A stretch of 64,000 bases of DNA, taken from assembly GCF_026107375.2 (NCBI RefSeq), contig NZ_JAPCIA010000001.1, positions 434,001-498,000 of the forward strand, given 5' to 3'. Under the pieces are notes generated by a model, which saw only the letters and a list, made by a program, of their open reading frames with translations, was not told the origin of the DNA and did not search any database. The first letter of the stretch is position 1. The number at the start of each line of letters is the position of its first letter. Positions 35,740 through 45,938 of this stretch are shown here, piece by piece. The DNA is from Sphingomonas sp. BT-65 (lineage in GTDB: Bacteria; Pseudomonadota; Alphaproteobacteria; Sphingomonadales; Sphingomonadaceae). Both the position numbers and the translations under genes were made by a program.

Positions 35740-37119
35740 ATGGCCAAGAGACTGACGACCTTCATCCTGATCGCACTGGTACTGGGCGCGATCCTTGGCC
35801 TGGGGCTGCATTACGGCGTCCACAATAGCTACGGCGCCGATTCGGCGGGTGCCGAGGCGCAGCTCAAGACGCTCGCCGGTTATTTTTCGATCGTCACCAC
35901 GATCTTCCTGCGCCTGATCAAGATGATCATCGCCCCGCTGGTGTTCGCGACGCTCGTCGCCGGCATCGCGCATATGGGCGACACCGCGGCGCTCGGCCGC
36001 GTCGGTGGCCGCGCGGTCGGCTGGTTCATCTGCGCCAGCCTCGTCTCGCTCACGCTGGGCTTGATCCTCGTCAACCTGTTCCAGCCCGGCGTCGGGCTCA
36101 ACTTCCCGCTGCCCCCCAGCGATGCCGTGAGCGGAGTCGAGAAGGCCGCTTTCAACCTCAAGGACTTCTTCACCCACGTCTTCCCTGCCTCGGGGGTCGA
36201 GGCGATGGCAAAGAACGAGATCCTCCAGATCGTGATCTTCTCGCTGTTCATCGGCGTGGCGATCACCGCGGTGGGCGAGAAAGCCAAGCCGCTGGTCAGT
36301 GCGATCGAGGCGCTGGTGCACGTGATGCTGCAGGTGACCAACTACGTCATGCGCTTCGCCCCGGTCGCGGTGTTCGCGGCGGTGGCGGGCACGCTGGCCG
36401 AGCGCGGACCGACGATCATCGGCAACCTCGCCTATTTCATGGGCACCTTTTACCTTGCGATGTTCCTGCTATGGGCGGTGCTCATCGCCGTCTGCTTCCT
36501 GATCGTCGGCAAGCGCACCGGGCTGCTCGTCCGTTACATCCGCGATCCGCTGCTGCTCGCCTTCTCCACCGCCTCGTCCGAAGCCGCCTATCCGCGCACG
36601 CTCGAGGCGCTCGACCGGTTCGGCGTGCCGCCGCGCATCGCCAGCTTCGTGCTGCCCTTGGGCTACAGCTTCAACCTCGACGGCTCGATGATTTACATGA
36701 CCTTCGCGACGATCTTCATCGCGCAGGCCTATGGCATCGATCTGACCCTCGGGCAGGAAATCACGATGCTGCTGGTGCTGATGATCACCAGCAAGGGCAT
36801 CGCCGGCGTTCCGCGCGCCAGCCTGGTGGTGATCGCCGCGACGCTGAGCTTCTTCGACATTCCCGAGGCCGGCCTGCTGCTGATCCTCGGCATCGACCAT
36901 TTCCTCGACATGGGCCGTTCGGCGACCAACGTCGTCGGCAATGCAGTGGCGAGCGCGGTGGTCGCGAAATGGGAGGGCGGCCGCCTCGACCCGATCGAGC
37001 CCGCCGATATCGAGCCGCCGCACGCACCGACCGGCCATGGTCCGGCGGAGGATGTGCAGAGCTTCAGCGAGGTCGGCGAGCACCCACCCCGGCATCAGGC
37101 CCCCGAAAATCAGGCATAG
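35740..37119 (+). CDS. Dicarboxylate/amino acid:cation symporter (DAACS)
   Basis: An inner-membrane Na+ or proton symporter of the GltP/DctA family, 459 residues. Family hallmarks are IFLRLIKMIIAPLVFATLVAGI, the hairpin-1 serine motif FSTASSEAAYPRTLEAL, the cation site LGYSFNLDGSMIYMTFA, and hairpin 2 SKGIAGVPRASLVV. The cytoplasmic C-terminus (about 50 residues) is rich in Pro, His and Glu. Substrate, glutamate/aspartate or C4-dicarboxylate, cannot be decided. Its 3' end overlaps the convergent transferase gene by 10 bases. Confidence 0.9.
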   Translation: MAKRLTTFILIALVLGAILGLGLHYGVHNSYGADSAGAEAQLKTLAGYFSIVTTIFLRLIKMIIAPLVFATLVAGIAHMGDTAALGRVGGRAVGWFICASLVSLTLGLILVNLFQPGVGLNFPLPPSDAVSGVEKAAFNLKDFFTHVFPASGVEAMAKNEILQIVIFSLFIGVAITAVGEKAKPLVSAIEALVHVMLQVTNYVMRFAPVAVFAAVAGTLAERGPTIIGNLAYFMGTFYLAMFLLWAVLIAVCFLIVGKRTGLLVRYIRDPLLLAFSTASSEAAYPRTLEALDRFGVPPRIASFVLPLGYSFNLDGSMIYMTFATIFIAQAYGIDLTLGQEITMLLVLMITSKGIAGVPRASLVVIAATLSFFDIPEAGLLLILGIDHFLDMGRSATNVVGNAVASAVVAKWEGGRLDPIEPADIEPPHAPTGHGPAEDVQSFSEVGEHPPRHQAPENQA

Positions 37120-37751
37120 GCATAGGGCCCGCCCGCGGCGACCGCGGCCTGATAGGCCGGGCGGGCATGCACTTTGTTCAGCCACGCGATCGTCGCGGGG
37201 CGCGACCCGTCAAGTCCCGCGCGGCTGCGCGCCGCCTCGAGCGGAAAGCTCATCATCACATCGGCGGCGCTGAACTCGTCCCCCGCGAACCAGTCATGCT
37301 CGGCGAGATGCGCCTCGACATAATCGAGATGCACGTCGATCATCGGCTGGATCTTCTTCTGCGCGGTCTTGCCGAGCAGCGGCACGCGGCCGAGCACCAG
37401 CTTGACCAGCAAGGGCGGCATCAGCGAACCTTCGGCATAGTGAAGGAAGTGGCGGTAGCGCAGCACGGACTCGCGATGCGCGGGTGGGCCGAGTCTGCCA
37501 TCGGCCTTCTCGACCAGATACTCGATGATCGCGCCGGTCTCGGCGATCGTCCGGCCAAGCCCGCCATCGGCCTCGTCATCGACGATCACCGGCGACTTGC
37601 CGAGCGGATGCACCGCCCGCAGCTCTGGCGGCGCGAGCATCGTCGCCTTGTTCCGCTGGTAGAACTCGATTCGGTACGGCAGTCCGAGTTCCTCGAGCAG
37701 CCACAGGACACGTTGCGAGCGCGAATTCTCCAGATGGTGGACGGTGATCAT
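37110..37751 (-). CDS. Glutathione S-transferase family protein
   Basis: A 213-residue cytoplasmic protein with a thioredoxin-like N-terminal domain (ITVHHLENSRSQRVLWLLEELGLPY, with the cis-Pro motif GKSPVIVDDE and the glutathione-binding pair ETGAIIEYL) and an all-helical C-terminal domain with FSAADVMMSFPLEAA. The Asn-Ser-Arg-Ser start resembles serine-type bacterial transferases. Substrate unknown. Confidence 0.9.
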   Translation of the reverse strand: MITVHHLENSRSQRVLWLLEELGLPYRIEFYQRNKATMLAPPELRAVHPLGKSPVIVDDEADGGLGRTIAETGAIIEYLVEKADGRLGPPAHRESVLRYRHFLHYAEGSLMPPLLVKLVLGRVPLLGKTAQKKIQPMIDVHLDYVEAHLAEHDWFAGDEFSAADVMMSFPLEAARSRAGLDGSRPATIAWLNKVHARPAYQAAVAAGGPYAYA

Positions 37752-37811
37752 CGTCAGCCTCTCCTCATTGATCTCCGCCTGCCCGCTGCGCCGCTGGCCG
37801 CAGCAGGTCCC

Positions 37812-38339
37812 TCAAGAACCCCCGGCCGGATCGATCGCGATCAACTCCACGGTGAACAGCAAGGTCGCGCCGCCCGGAATCGGGCTTCTCCCCTTCGGCC
37901 CATAGCCAAGCTCCTGCGGAATCGCGAACTCGACCTTGTCGCCGATGCCCATCAGCTGAACGCCCTCCTGCCACCCCCGGATCACGCGATTGAGCGGGAA
38001 CGTCGCGGGCTCGCCGCGTTTGACCGAGCTGTCGAACTCCGCGCCGTCGCTGAAGGTGCCGACATAGTGCACGGTCACCTCATCGCTCGGGCCTGGCCGC
38101 GTGCCGCTGCCATTGCCGGCAATGCGGCGCCATCGCAGCCCGCTCGCAGTGACGTGCCATCCTGTGGCGCCCTGGCGCTCGGCGAGCGCAAGCATCTGCC
38201 GGTTATGCCAGGCCGTATCCTGCGAAAGGTCGGGCACGGCGGCATCTTGACCGGCAACGGAGGCCGGAATGGCGGCAAGCGCATAACCAAACGCAAGCAA
38301 GGAAGCTCCTGAAATCCCCCGTCCCAACCCGTTCTCCAT
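37812..38339 (-). CDS. FKBP-type peptidyl-prolyl isomerase, exported
   Basis: A periplasmic proline isomerase. The ATG at 38339 gives MENGLGRGISGASLLAFGYA, a signal peptide; a GTG further upstream in the same frame is less likely. The FKBP domain covers about residues 65-173: DEVTVHYVGTFSDGAEFDSS, FPLNRVIRGWQEGVQLM and IPQELGYGPKGRSPIPGGATLLFTVEL (in part), with the active-site Tyr, Phe, Asp and Trp present. 175 residues in all. Confidence 0.9.
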   Translation of the reverse strand: MENGLGRGISGASLLAFGYALAAIPASVAGQDAAVPDLSQDTAWHNRQMLALAERQGATGWHVTASGLRWRRIAGNGSGTRPGPSDEVTVHYVGTFSDGAEFDSSVKRGEPATFPLNRVIRGWQEGVQLMGIGDKVEFAIPQELGYGPKGRSPIPGGATLLFTVELIAIDPAGGS

Positions 38340-38409
38340 TCTTCGCAGTTGTTTCGTCCGAGCAGCTATCACATCGTGCGGTCAATCACATCCTCGTGAA
38401 ACCGAAAGA

Positions 38410-38430
38410 CCCGGCGCGTGGGGCGCCGGG
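38410..38430 (-). terminator. Terminator downstream of recA
   Basis: CCCGGCGC and GCGCCGGG form a perfect 8-bp stem with a 5-base loop, followed on the minus strand by TCTTTCGGTTT. It lies about 137 bases beyond the recA stop. No gene is seen between the two. It also precedes the FKBP gene, so it separates the two transcripts. Confidence 0.65.
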
Positions 38431-38566
38431 CCTTCCGATGGGAAACTAGTCCCGTGACCGCCGCCGCTCCATCTCGGTGCGGCGCGGCCCAATCCTGTTC
38501 GCGCGGGCCTGTCATCGCCCGAAGTTGACCAAGTTACGCGTAACGGCGCGCAACCTGTCGCCTTTG

Positions 38567-39646
<1,080 letters not shown>

Positions 39647-39739
39647 CCGAAGTCTCCGTCGCTAGAGGCTTTGCGTGTCCTCTTCAACACGCTCTGTTCA
39701 ATCTCTGTCTGCCACTTGTGTATATCGTTTGTTCCGATA

Positions 39740-39754
39740 GAACAAGAGTGGAAC
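39740..39754. promoter_or_regulatory. SOS (LexA) box between recA and tag
   Basis: GAAC-AAGAGTG-GAAC is an exact GAAC-N7-GAAC operator (GTTC-N7-GTTC on the recA strand). A further GTTC at 39731-39734 overlaps it as GTTC-CGATA-GAAC. It lies 93 bases before the recA ATG and 35 bases before the tag ATG, so one operator could control both DNA-repair genes. Confidence 0.85.
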
Positions 39755-39789
39755 GATCTTTTTTTGTTCTCCTTTTCGGAGTGCCGCCG

Positions 39790-40347
39790 ATGACCGAGCC
39801 GAAACGCTGCCGCTGGGCCGAGGGCGATCCGCTGATGACGGCCTATCATGACGCCGAATGGGGCGTGCCCGTGCGCGATTCGCGCCTGTTGTGGGAGATG
39901 CTGATGCTGGAGGGGTTCCAGGCCGGCCTGTCCTGGTCGATCATCCTCAAGCGCCGCGAGAGTTTCCGCGCTGCGTTTGCCAACTGGGATCCGGCGAAGG
40001 TCGCCGCATTCGGCCCGGCGGACATCGAACGCCTGATGGCCGACCCCGGCATCATCCGCGCCCGCACCAAGATCGAGGCGGCGACCGGCAATGCCAAGGC
40101 CTATCTCGCCTTTGCCGAGCGGGGCGAGGATTTCGGCGCCTGGGCGTGGGAGCTGGCGGGCGGTGCGCCGGTGAAAGGCGACGGCATCAGCCTTCCCGCC
40201 AAGACGGAGACGTCCGAGGCGATTTCCAGGGCATTGAAGAAGCGCGGGTTCAAGTTCGTGGGACCGGTGATCGTCTATGCCTGGATGCAGGCGGTGGGGA
40301 TGGTCAACGACCATGCGAAGGACTGCTTCCGGCGAAACGCGGTGTGA
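39790..40347 (+). CDS. tag: DNA-3-methyladenine glycosylase I
   Basis: Removes 3-methyladenine from alkylated DNA. ATG 39790 gives MTEPKRCRWAEGDPLMTAYH and 185 residues. The match to E. coli Tag is clear: YHDAEWGVPVRDSRLLWEML, LEGFQAGLSWSIILKRRE, ALKKRGFKFVGPVIVYAWMQ and GMVNDHAKDCF. The zinc ligands Cys near position 7, His20 and the final His/Cys are kept. It diverges from recA across the SOS box. Confidence 0.95.
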   Translation: MTEPKRCRWAEGDPLMTAYHDAEWGVPVRDSRLLWEMLMLEGFQAGLSWSIILKRRESFRAAFANWDPAKVAAFGPADIERLMADPGIIRARTKIEAATGNAKAYLAFAERGEDFGAWAWELAGGAPVKGDGISLPAKTETSEAISRALKKRGFKFVGPVIVYAWMQAVGMVNDHAKDCFRRNAV

Positions 40348-40355
40348 CCGGCGGG

Positions 40356-40396
40356 TTGACGCGCGCCATTTCATGCATCATTTAAAGTTACATGAT
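40356..40396 (+). promoter_or_regulatory. Promoter and dyad over the Rrf2 gene start
   Basis: TTGACG (40356-40361), 17 bases and CATTTA could form a promoter whose start would fall at or next to the ATG at 40392, implying a leaderless message; no ribosome site is visible before that ATG. The dyad ATCAT-N10-ATGAT (40377-40396) overlaps this region in the way an autoregulatory Rrf2 operator would. Confidence 0.35.
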
Positions 40397-40856
40397 TCGT
40401 GACAGCCGCCTGTCGGGCGTTCTTCATCTACTATTGCATCTCGCCGACCATGACGGGCCGATGCCGTCGGAACTGCTGGCCAAGGCGATGGACACGAATC
40501 CCGTGGTCATCCGCCGCATCCTCGCTGGCTTGCGTGAGCGCGGCCATGTGCGCTCCGAGAAGGGCCATGGCGGCGGCTGGACACTCGCAAGGGGGCTCGA
40601 CGAGCTTACCCTGCTCGATGTCTATGAAGCGCTGGGCCGCCCTGCCCTGCTCGCCATCGGCAACCGGTCGGCACAGCCCCGCTGTCTGGTCGAGCAGGCG
40701 GTCAATGCAGCGCTGGACGAGACGTTCGCCGCCGCCGAGGCGCTGATGCTGGCGCGATTGAAGCACGTAACGCTGGCTGATCTCCAGGACGATTTCCGCG
40801 CCCGTCTCGCGGCGCTTCCCATGCCTTGCGAAAAGGATCACCCCCATGACCACTGA
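40392..40856 (+). CDS. Rrf2 family transcriptional regulator
   Basis: A 154-residue DNA-binding protein. The winged helix is clear ([69 protein letters not shown], each in part). It has only Cys98 and Cys146, so the three-Cys iron-sulfur site of IscR or NsrR is absent; it is more like YwnA or CymR. It overlaps the next gene by 11 bases, so the methyltransferase is its likely target or partner. Confidence 0.9.
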   Translation: MIRDSRLSGVLHLLLHLADHDGPMPSELLAKAMDTNPVVIRRILAGLRERGHVRSEKGHGGGWTLARGLDELTLLDVYEALGRPALLAIGNRSAQPRCLVEQAVNAALDETFAAAEALMLARLKHVTLADLQDDFRARLAALPMPCEKDHPHDH

Positions 40857-41541
40857 CGGCGCCCAGCAGTTCCTCGACAAGTTCGCCGATCCCGCCGCCG
40901 TCGCCAACTATGCCGAGAACCCGCCGCGCTACGTGCCCGGCTTCGCCGACCTCCACCGCATGACCGGCATCCTGCTCGCCGAGCGGGTGCCGGGGGACGC
41001 GCATATCCTGGTGCTAGGCGCGGGCGGCGGGCTGGAACTCAAGGCGCTTGCAGCGGCTTATCCCGGCTGGTGCTTCACCGGGGTCGATCCCGCCGCGGCA
41101 ATGCTCGACCTGGCGGCGAGGACCCTCGGACCCGATACGCACCGCGCCGAGCTGATCGACGGCTATATCGACGATGCCCCGCCCGGCCCGTTCGACGGCG
41201 CGGTGTGCCTGCTGACATTGCACTTCCTCCCCGCGGACGAACGCTCGCGCACCGCCGCCGCGATCCGTGCCCGGCTCAAGCCCGGCGCGCCGTTCGTCGT
41301 GGCGCACAGCAGCTTCCCGCAGGATGCCGAGCGCGGGCGATGGCTGGACCGCTATGCCGCCTTCGCCATCGCCTCCAGCGCGGATCCGGAACAGGCGCGC
41401 GGCGCGCGAAACGCGGTCGATACCAGCCTCAACATGCTCTCGCCCGAGGCGGACGAGGCCGTGCTCAACGTTGCAGGGTTTCATGACGTGACGCTCTTCT
41501 ACGCAGCGTTCACCTGGCGTGGCTGGGTCGGCTACGCCTGA
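40846..41541 (+). CDS. Class I SAM-dependent methyltransferase
   Basis: A 231-residue methyltransferase with motif [18 protein letters not shown], acidic motif II ([14 protein letters not shown]), [11 protein letters not shown] and [20 protein letters not shown] as in small-molecule methyltransferases. Substrate unknown. Coupled to the Rrf2 regulator by an 11-base overlap, which suggests that the regulator controls a modification or detoxification step. Confidence 0.88.
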   Translation: MTTDGAQQFLDKFADPAAVANYAENPPRYVPGFADLHRMTGILLAERVPGDAHILVLGAGGGLELKALAAAYPGWCFTGVDPAAAMLDLAARTLGPDTHRAELIDGYIDDAPPGPFDGAVCLLTLHFLPADERSRTAAAIRARLKPGAPFVVAHSSFPQDAERGRWLDRYAAFAIASSADPEQARGARNAVDTSLNMLSPEADEAVLNVAGFHDVTLFYAAFTWRGWVGYA

Positions 41542-42605
<1,064 letters not shown>

Positions 42606-42606
<1 letters not shown>

Positions 42607-43124
42607 TGCCGGTCTTCACCCCGATCCCGCACGAGCAGTTCGTCGCCGACGTGCTCGCCATTGCCGCGGCAATCCATGCGGACGTGGAGTGGAAGCCCGA
42701 CTTCATCATCGGTATCGGCCGCGGCGGTCTCGCGCCGGCGGTCTATCTGAGCCACGCGACGGGCATGTCGATGCTTTCGGTCGACCACAGTTCGCAAGTC
42801 CACGACTTCGCTGATGCCCCGCTCGAGCGGCTCGCGGCACGCACCCGGGCTGGCGAGCGGCTGCTGTTCCTCGACGACATCAACGACAGCGGCGCGACGA
42901 TCGCCAAGCTGCGCGCCAAACTCGCCACGGCTGGCGCGGCGCCGGGGGCGGTGCGCTTCGCGACGCTGCTCGACAATGCGACCTCCAGCCAGCGCGTCGA
43001 ATATGCGGCGCGGACGATCGACCGTGCGGTGACCAAGGACTGGTTCGTCTTCCCCTGGGAAGCGGTGGCCCCCGCCGCCGCCATTGCGGCGGACGCTGCG
43101 GAAGTGCCCGAGCGAACCGCCTAG
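42606..43124 (+). CDS. Purine phosphoribosyltransferase-like protein
   Basis: A 172-residue type I phosphoribosyltransferase. The PRPP loop is LLFLDDINDSGATIAKL, and FIIGIGRGGLAPAVYLSHATG is the pyrophosphate loop region; the C-terminal KDWFVFPWE resembles hypoxanthine or xanthine-guanine enzymes. Its ATG shares one base with the deaminase stop (TGATG), so hypoxanthine made by that enzyme is the likely substrate. Base specificity is inference. Confidence 0.8.
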
Positions 43125-43471
43125 AGCGCGTCGAACGCCTGTTCGATCGCATCCATGGTGAAGGGCTTGGCCAGCACCGGGCGGTGCTTGTGCCCGGCGG
43201 CGATCGTGTCGTCACTGCCCCCGGTCGCGACGAGGAACGGGATCCCCGCTTCCGCCAGCGCGTCGGCGACGGGCCAGCATTTCTCGCCGCCGTTCAGGTG
43301 GACGTCGACGATCGCCGCATCGATGCCGCCCGCGGCCACCAAAGGCAGCGCGGTCGAGACGCTGTCGGCGACGCCCGCGACCTGCTTGCCGAGGATGCCG
43401 AGGAAATCCTCGAGCATCATGGCAATCAGCGGTTCGTCCTCGACGACAAGGATGCGTAACGGGGCGGTCAT
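43121..43471 (-). CDS. Single-domain response regulator (receiver)
   Basis: A 116-residue protein that is only a receiver domain. The start is ATG 43471: MTAPLRILVVEDEPLIAMML. Phosphorylation site Asp56 (AAIVDVHLNGG), acidic pair Glu11/Asp12 and Lys102 (LAKPF) are all present. No output domain. It starts 41 bases after the stop of cckA on the same strand, so it is probably co-transcribed and may receive or drain phosphate from CckA. Its TAG and that of the opposite phosphoribosyltransferase lie in one CTAG. Confidence 0.9.
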   Translation of the reverse strand: MTAPLRILVVEDEPLIAMMLEDFLGILGKQVAGVADSVSTALPLVAAGGIDAAIVDVHLNGGEKCWPVADALAEAGIPFLVATGGSDDTIAAGHKHRPVLAKPFTMDAIEQAFDAL

Positions 43472-43512
43472 CGCGCTCGGCTTTGCCGGAAAAATCGCCT
43501 TATGCCAAGAAC

Positions 43513-45900
43513 TTATTTCGTAGTCAGCGCGGCGCGCGCGGCCTCCGCAAGCTGCTGTACCGAAAAGGGTTTGGGGAGGAACGCGACATTGTCGAGGTCG
43601 ATCGACTTGCGCAGCTGCTCCTCGGCATAGCCCGACATGAAGACGATCTTGAGATCGGGATAACGCTTGCGCGCGTGGCGCACCATCGTCGGCCCGTCCA
43701 TCGTCGGCATCACCACGTCGGTGATGAGCAGGTCGGGCTTCTGGCTGGTGGCGAGGAGTTCGAGCGCGGCCTCGCCATTCTCGGCGGTGAGCACGGTATA
43801 GCCCTGCCGCGCCAGCGCGCGCTCGGCGACGGCGCGGACCATCGCCTCGTCCTCGACCAGCAGCACGGTGCCGCTGCCCCACAGGTCGCCCTGGACGGGC
43901 TTGGCTGCCGGGACCTTGGCGGCGACATCCCCCGCTGCGTTGGCGGGCAGGTAGATGGTGAACACCGCCCCCTTCCCCTTGGGACTTTCGGCGAAGATGA
44001 ACCCGCCCGACTGTTTGATGATGCCATAGACGGTCGACAGGCCGAGCCCGGTGCCCTTCCCCACTTCCTTGGTGGTGAAGAACGGCTCCCAGATATGCGC
44101 GAGCACGTCGGCGGGAATGCCGGTGCCGGTGTCGGAGATGCGCAGCGCGGTATAGTCGCCGACCGGCAGCACATCATCGTCCATCGCGCGGACTTCGTGC
44201 GCGGGAACGCCGAAGGTCTCGATGGTGAGCGTGCCGCCGCCGTTCGGGCTCTTGGTCAGCATCGCATCGCGCGCGTTAACGGCGAGGTTCACCACGACCT
44301 GCTCGAGCTGGCCCGGGTCGGCGCGCACCGGCCCCAGGTTGCGGCCGTGGCTCACCACCAGATCGACCGTCTCGCCGAGCAGGCGCTTCAAGAGGTTCGA
44401 AACCTCCGAGATCACGTCGGGCAGCTGCAGCACCTGCGGGCGCAGCGTCTGCTGGCGCGAGAAGGCGAGCAGCTGGCGGGTGAGCGCGGCGGCGCGGTTC
44501 GAGTTGATCAGGATCTGCTGGATGTCGTCATAGTCGCTGTCGCCCGGCGCGTGGCGCATCAGCATCAGGTCGCAATGGCCGATGATCGCGGTGAGGATGT
44601 TGTTGAAATCGTGCGCCACGCCGCCGGCGAGCTGGCCCACCGCCTGCATCTTGGTCGCCTGCGCCACCTGGCGCTTGAGGCGCCCCTCCTCGCCCGCATC
44701 CTTGAGGCTGAGCAGCACCGCCGCCTCGCCGAGCCCGCGCGCGGCGGCGATCGAGATCGCGACCCCCTCGTCGGGCGCATCGGCGAATCGCACCGTCATG
44801 TCCATCGAATGCACCGCCCCCGCGGCGAAACGGCGGATCGCGTCGGCCAGCGCGGTCTTGTCCTCGCGCACCACCAGGTCGCCGGGATAGAGCGGCGGGT
44901 TGGCGGGGTTGACGTGCGCGGCGCGGACGAACGCGTCGTTCATGTGCACGAAGCGCCCGTCGCCGCCGACCAGCGCGATGCCCGAGGGCAGCAGCGAGAT
45001 CAGCGAGCGGACATGCGCGCCGGCGGTATCGCCGATCGCCGGATGCGGGATCGCCAGCTCGTCGTCGAGCAGCGCGACCAGCATCGGCGCGTTCTCGCCA
45101 TCGAGGAAGGGGATCTCGAGCACGCGCAGCGGCGTGCCCGACAGGCCCTCGCGCTCAAAGCGCACGATGCCGAGATTGTCGGTGATCAGGAAGCGCGTGA
45201 AGTCGCGCCCCTCGATCATCGCATTCTCGTCGCCCATCGCGCGCTGGCGCACCACGCGGTTGGCGGCGCGCACGCGGCCGTCGCCGCCGAGCAGCGCCAT
45301 CATGATCCCGGCGCTGCCCAGGCGGTCGCCCGAAGCGCCTGCGACCAGCGACTGCGCCTGCTTGGTCAGGTCGACCACGTCGGTGCCGGCGAAGCGCCAC
45401 ACCAGCATCGAATCGCCCACGCGCGTGATGTGGGCGGTGAGCTTGGTGCCCGCCGTCTCGAACGTGCCGCTCGAGGCGTTGCCGTCGCGCCACGCCGCGC
45501 GCCCTGCGGTGCCGAGCTGCGCCGAGACCCATTCGCTCGGCACCACGCCCGGCGGGGCGGGATAGCTGGGGAACAGCGCGCCGAACCGCTCATTGGCGCA
45601 GACCAGGCGCCCGGCACGATCGGTGACGGCGAGCGCGTCATTGCTCATCGACGCCAGCGTATGCGCGACCGACCAGTCGACCGCCGGTTCGTCGGCCTTC
45701 GCGGAGGGAAGCAGACGCACGGCGAGGAACACGGCGCCCGCGATCACCAGCGCCCCCGCGAGGAACCCCGCCGCAACCAGCGTCGAACCGGTCAGCCAGA
45801 GGATGATCCCGGCCGCCGCCGCGCCTGCCGCAAGCGCGACGATCAGCGGCGGGAGGGCGGAGCGGCGGTCTTCATCGGAGGGAGCGGGACGCGAGGCCAT
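43513..45900 (-). CDS. cckA: Cell-cycle hybrid histidine kinase CckA
   Basis: A membrane-bound hybrid kinase that feeds the CtrA phosphorelay through ChpT. The 795 residues show two N-terminal helices (about 17-38 and 40-64), PAS-like sensor regions, the DHp site VAHDFNNILTAIIGHCDLML with His430, the ATP domain (VVNLAVNARDAM, DTGTGIPADV, GKGTGLGLSTVYGI) and a C-terminal receiver with Asp728 (LLITDVVMPTMDGP). The helix motif around His430 is that of Caulobacter CckA. Confidence 0.95.
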   Translation of the reverse strand: MASRPAPSDEDRRSALPPLIVALAAGAAAAGIILWLTGSTLVAAGFLAGALVIAGAVFLAVRLLPSAKADEPAVDWSVAHTLASMSNDALAVTDRAGRLVCANERFGALFPSYPAPPGVVPSEWVSAQLGTAGRAAWRDGNASSGTFETAGTKLTAHITRVGDSMLVWRFAGTDVVDLTKQAQSLVAGASGDRLGSAGIMMALLGGDGRVRAANRVVRQRAMGDENAMIEGRDFTRFLITDNLGIVRFEREGLSGTPLRVLEIPFLDGENAPMLVALLDDELAIPHPAIGDTAGAHVRSLISLLPSGIALVGGDGRFVHMNDAFVRAAHVNPANPPLYPGDLVVREDKTALADAIRRFAAGAVHSMDMTVRFADAPDEGVAISIAAARGLGEAAVLLSLKDAGEEGRLKRQVAQATKMQAVGQLAGGVAHDFNNILTAIIGHCDLMLMRHAPGDSDYDDIQQILINSNRAAALTRQLLAFSRQQTLRPQVLQLPDVISEVSNLLKRLLGETVDLVVSHGRNLGPVRADPGQLEQVVVNLAVNARDAMLTKSPNGGGTLTIETFGVPAHEVRAMDDDVLPVGDYTALRISDTGTGIPADVLAHIWEPFFTTKEVGKGTGLGLSTVYGIIKQSGGFIFAESPKGKGAVFTIYLPANAAGDVAAKVPAAKPVQGDLWGSGTVLLVEDEAMVRAVAERALARQGYTVLTAENGEAALELLATSQKPDLLITDVVMPTMDGPTMVRHARKRYPDLKIVFMSGYAEEQLRKSIDLDNVAFLPKPFSVQQLAEAARAALTTK

Positions 45901-45938
45901 CGTTCCCTTTCCCGCCCCCCTGTCAAACCGTCAAGCAC

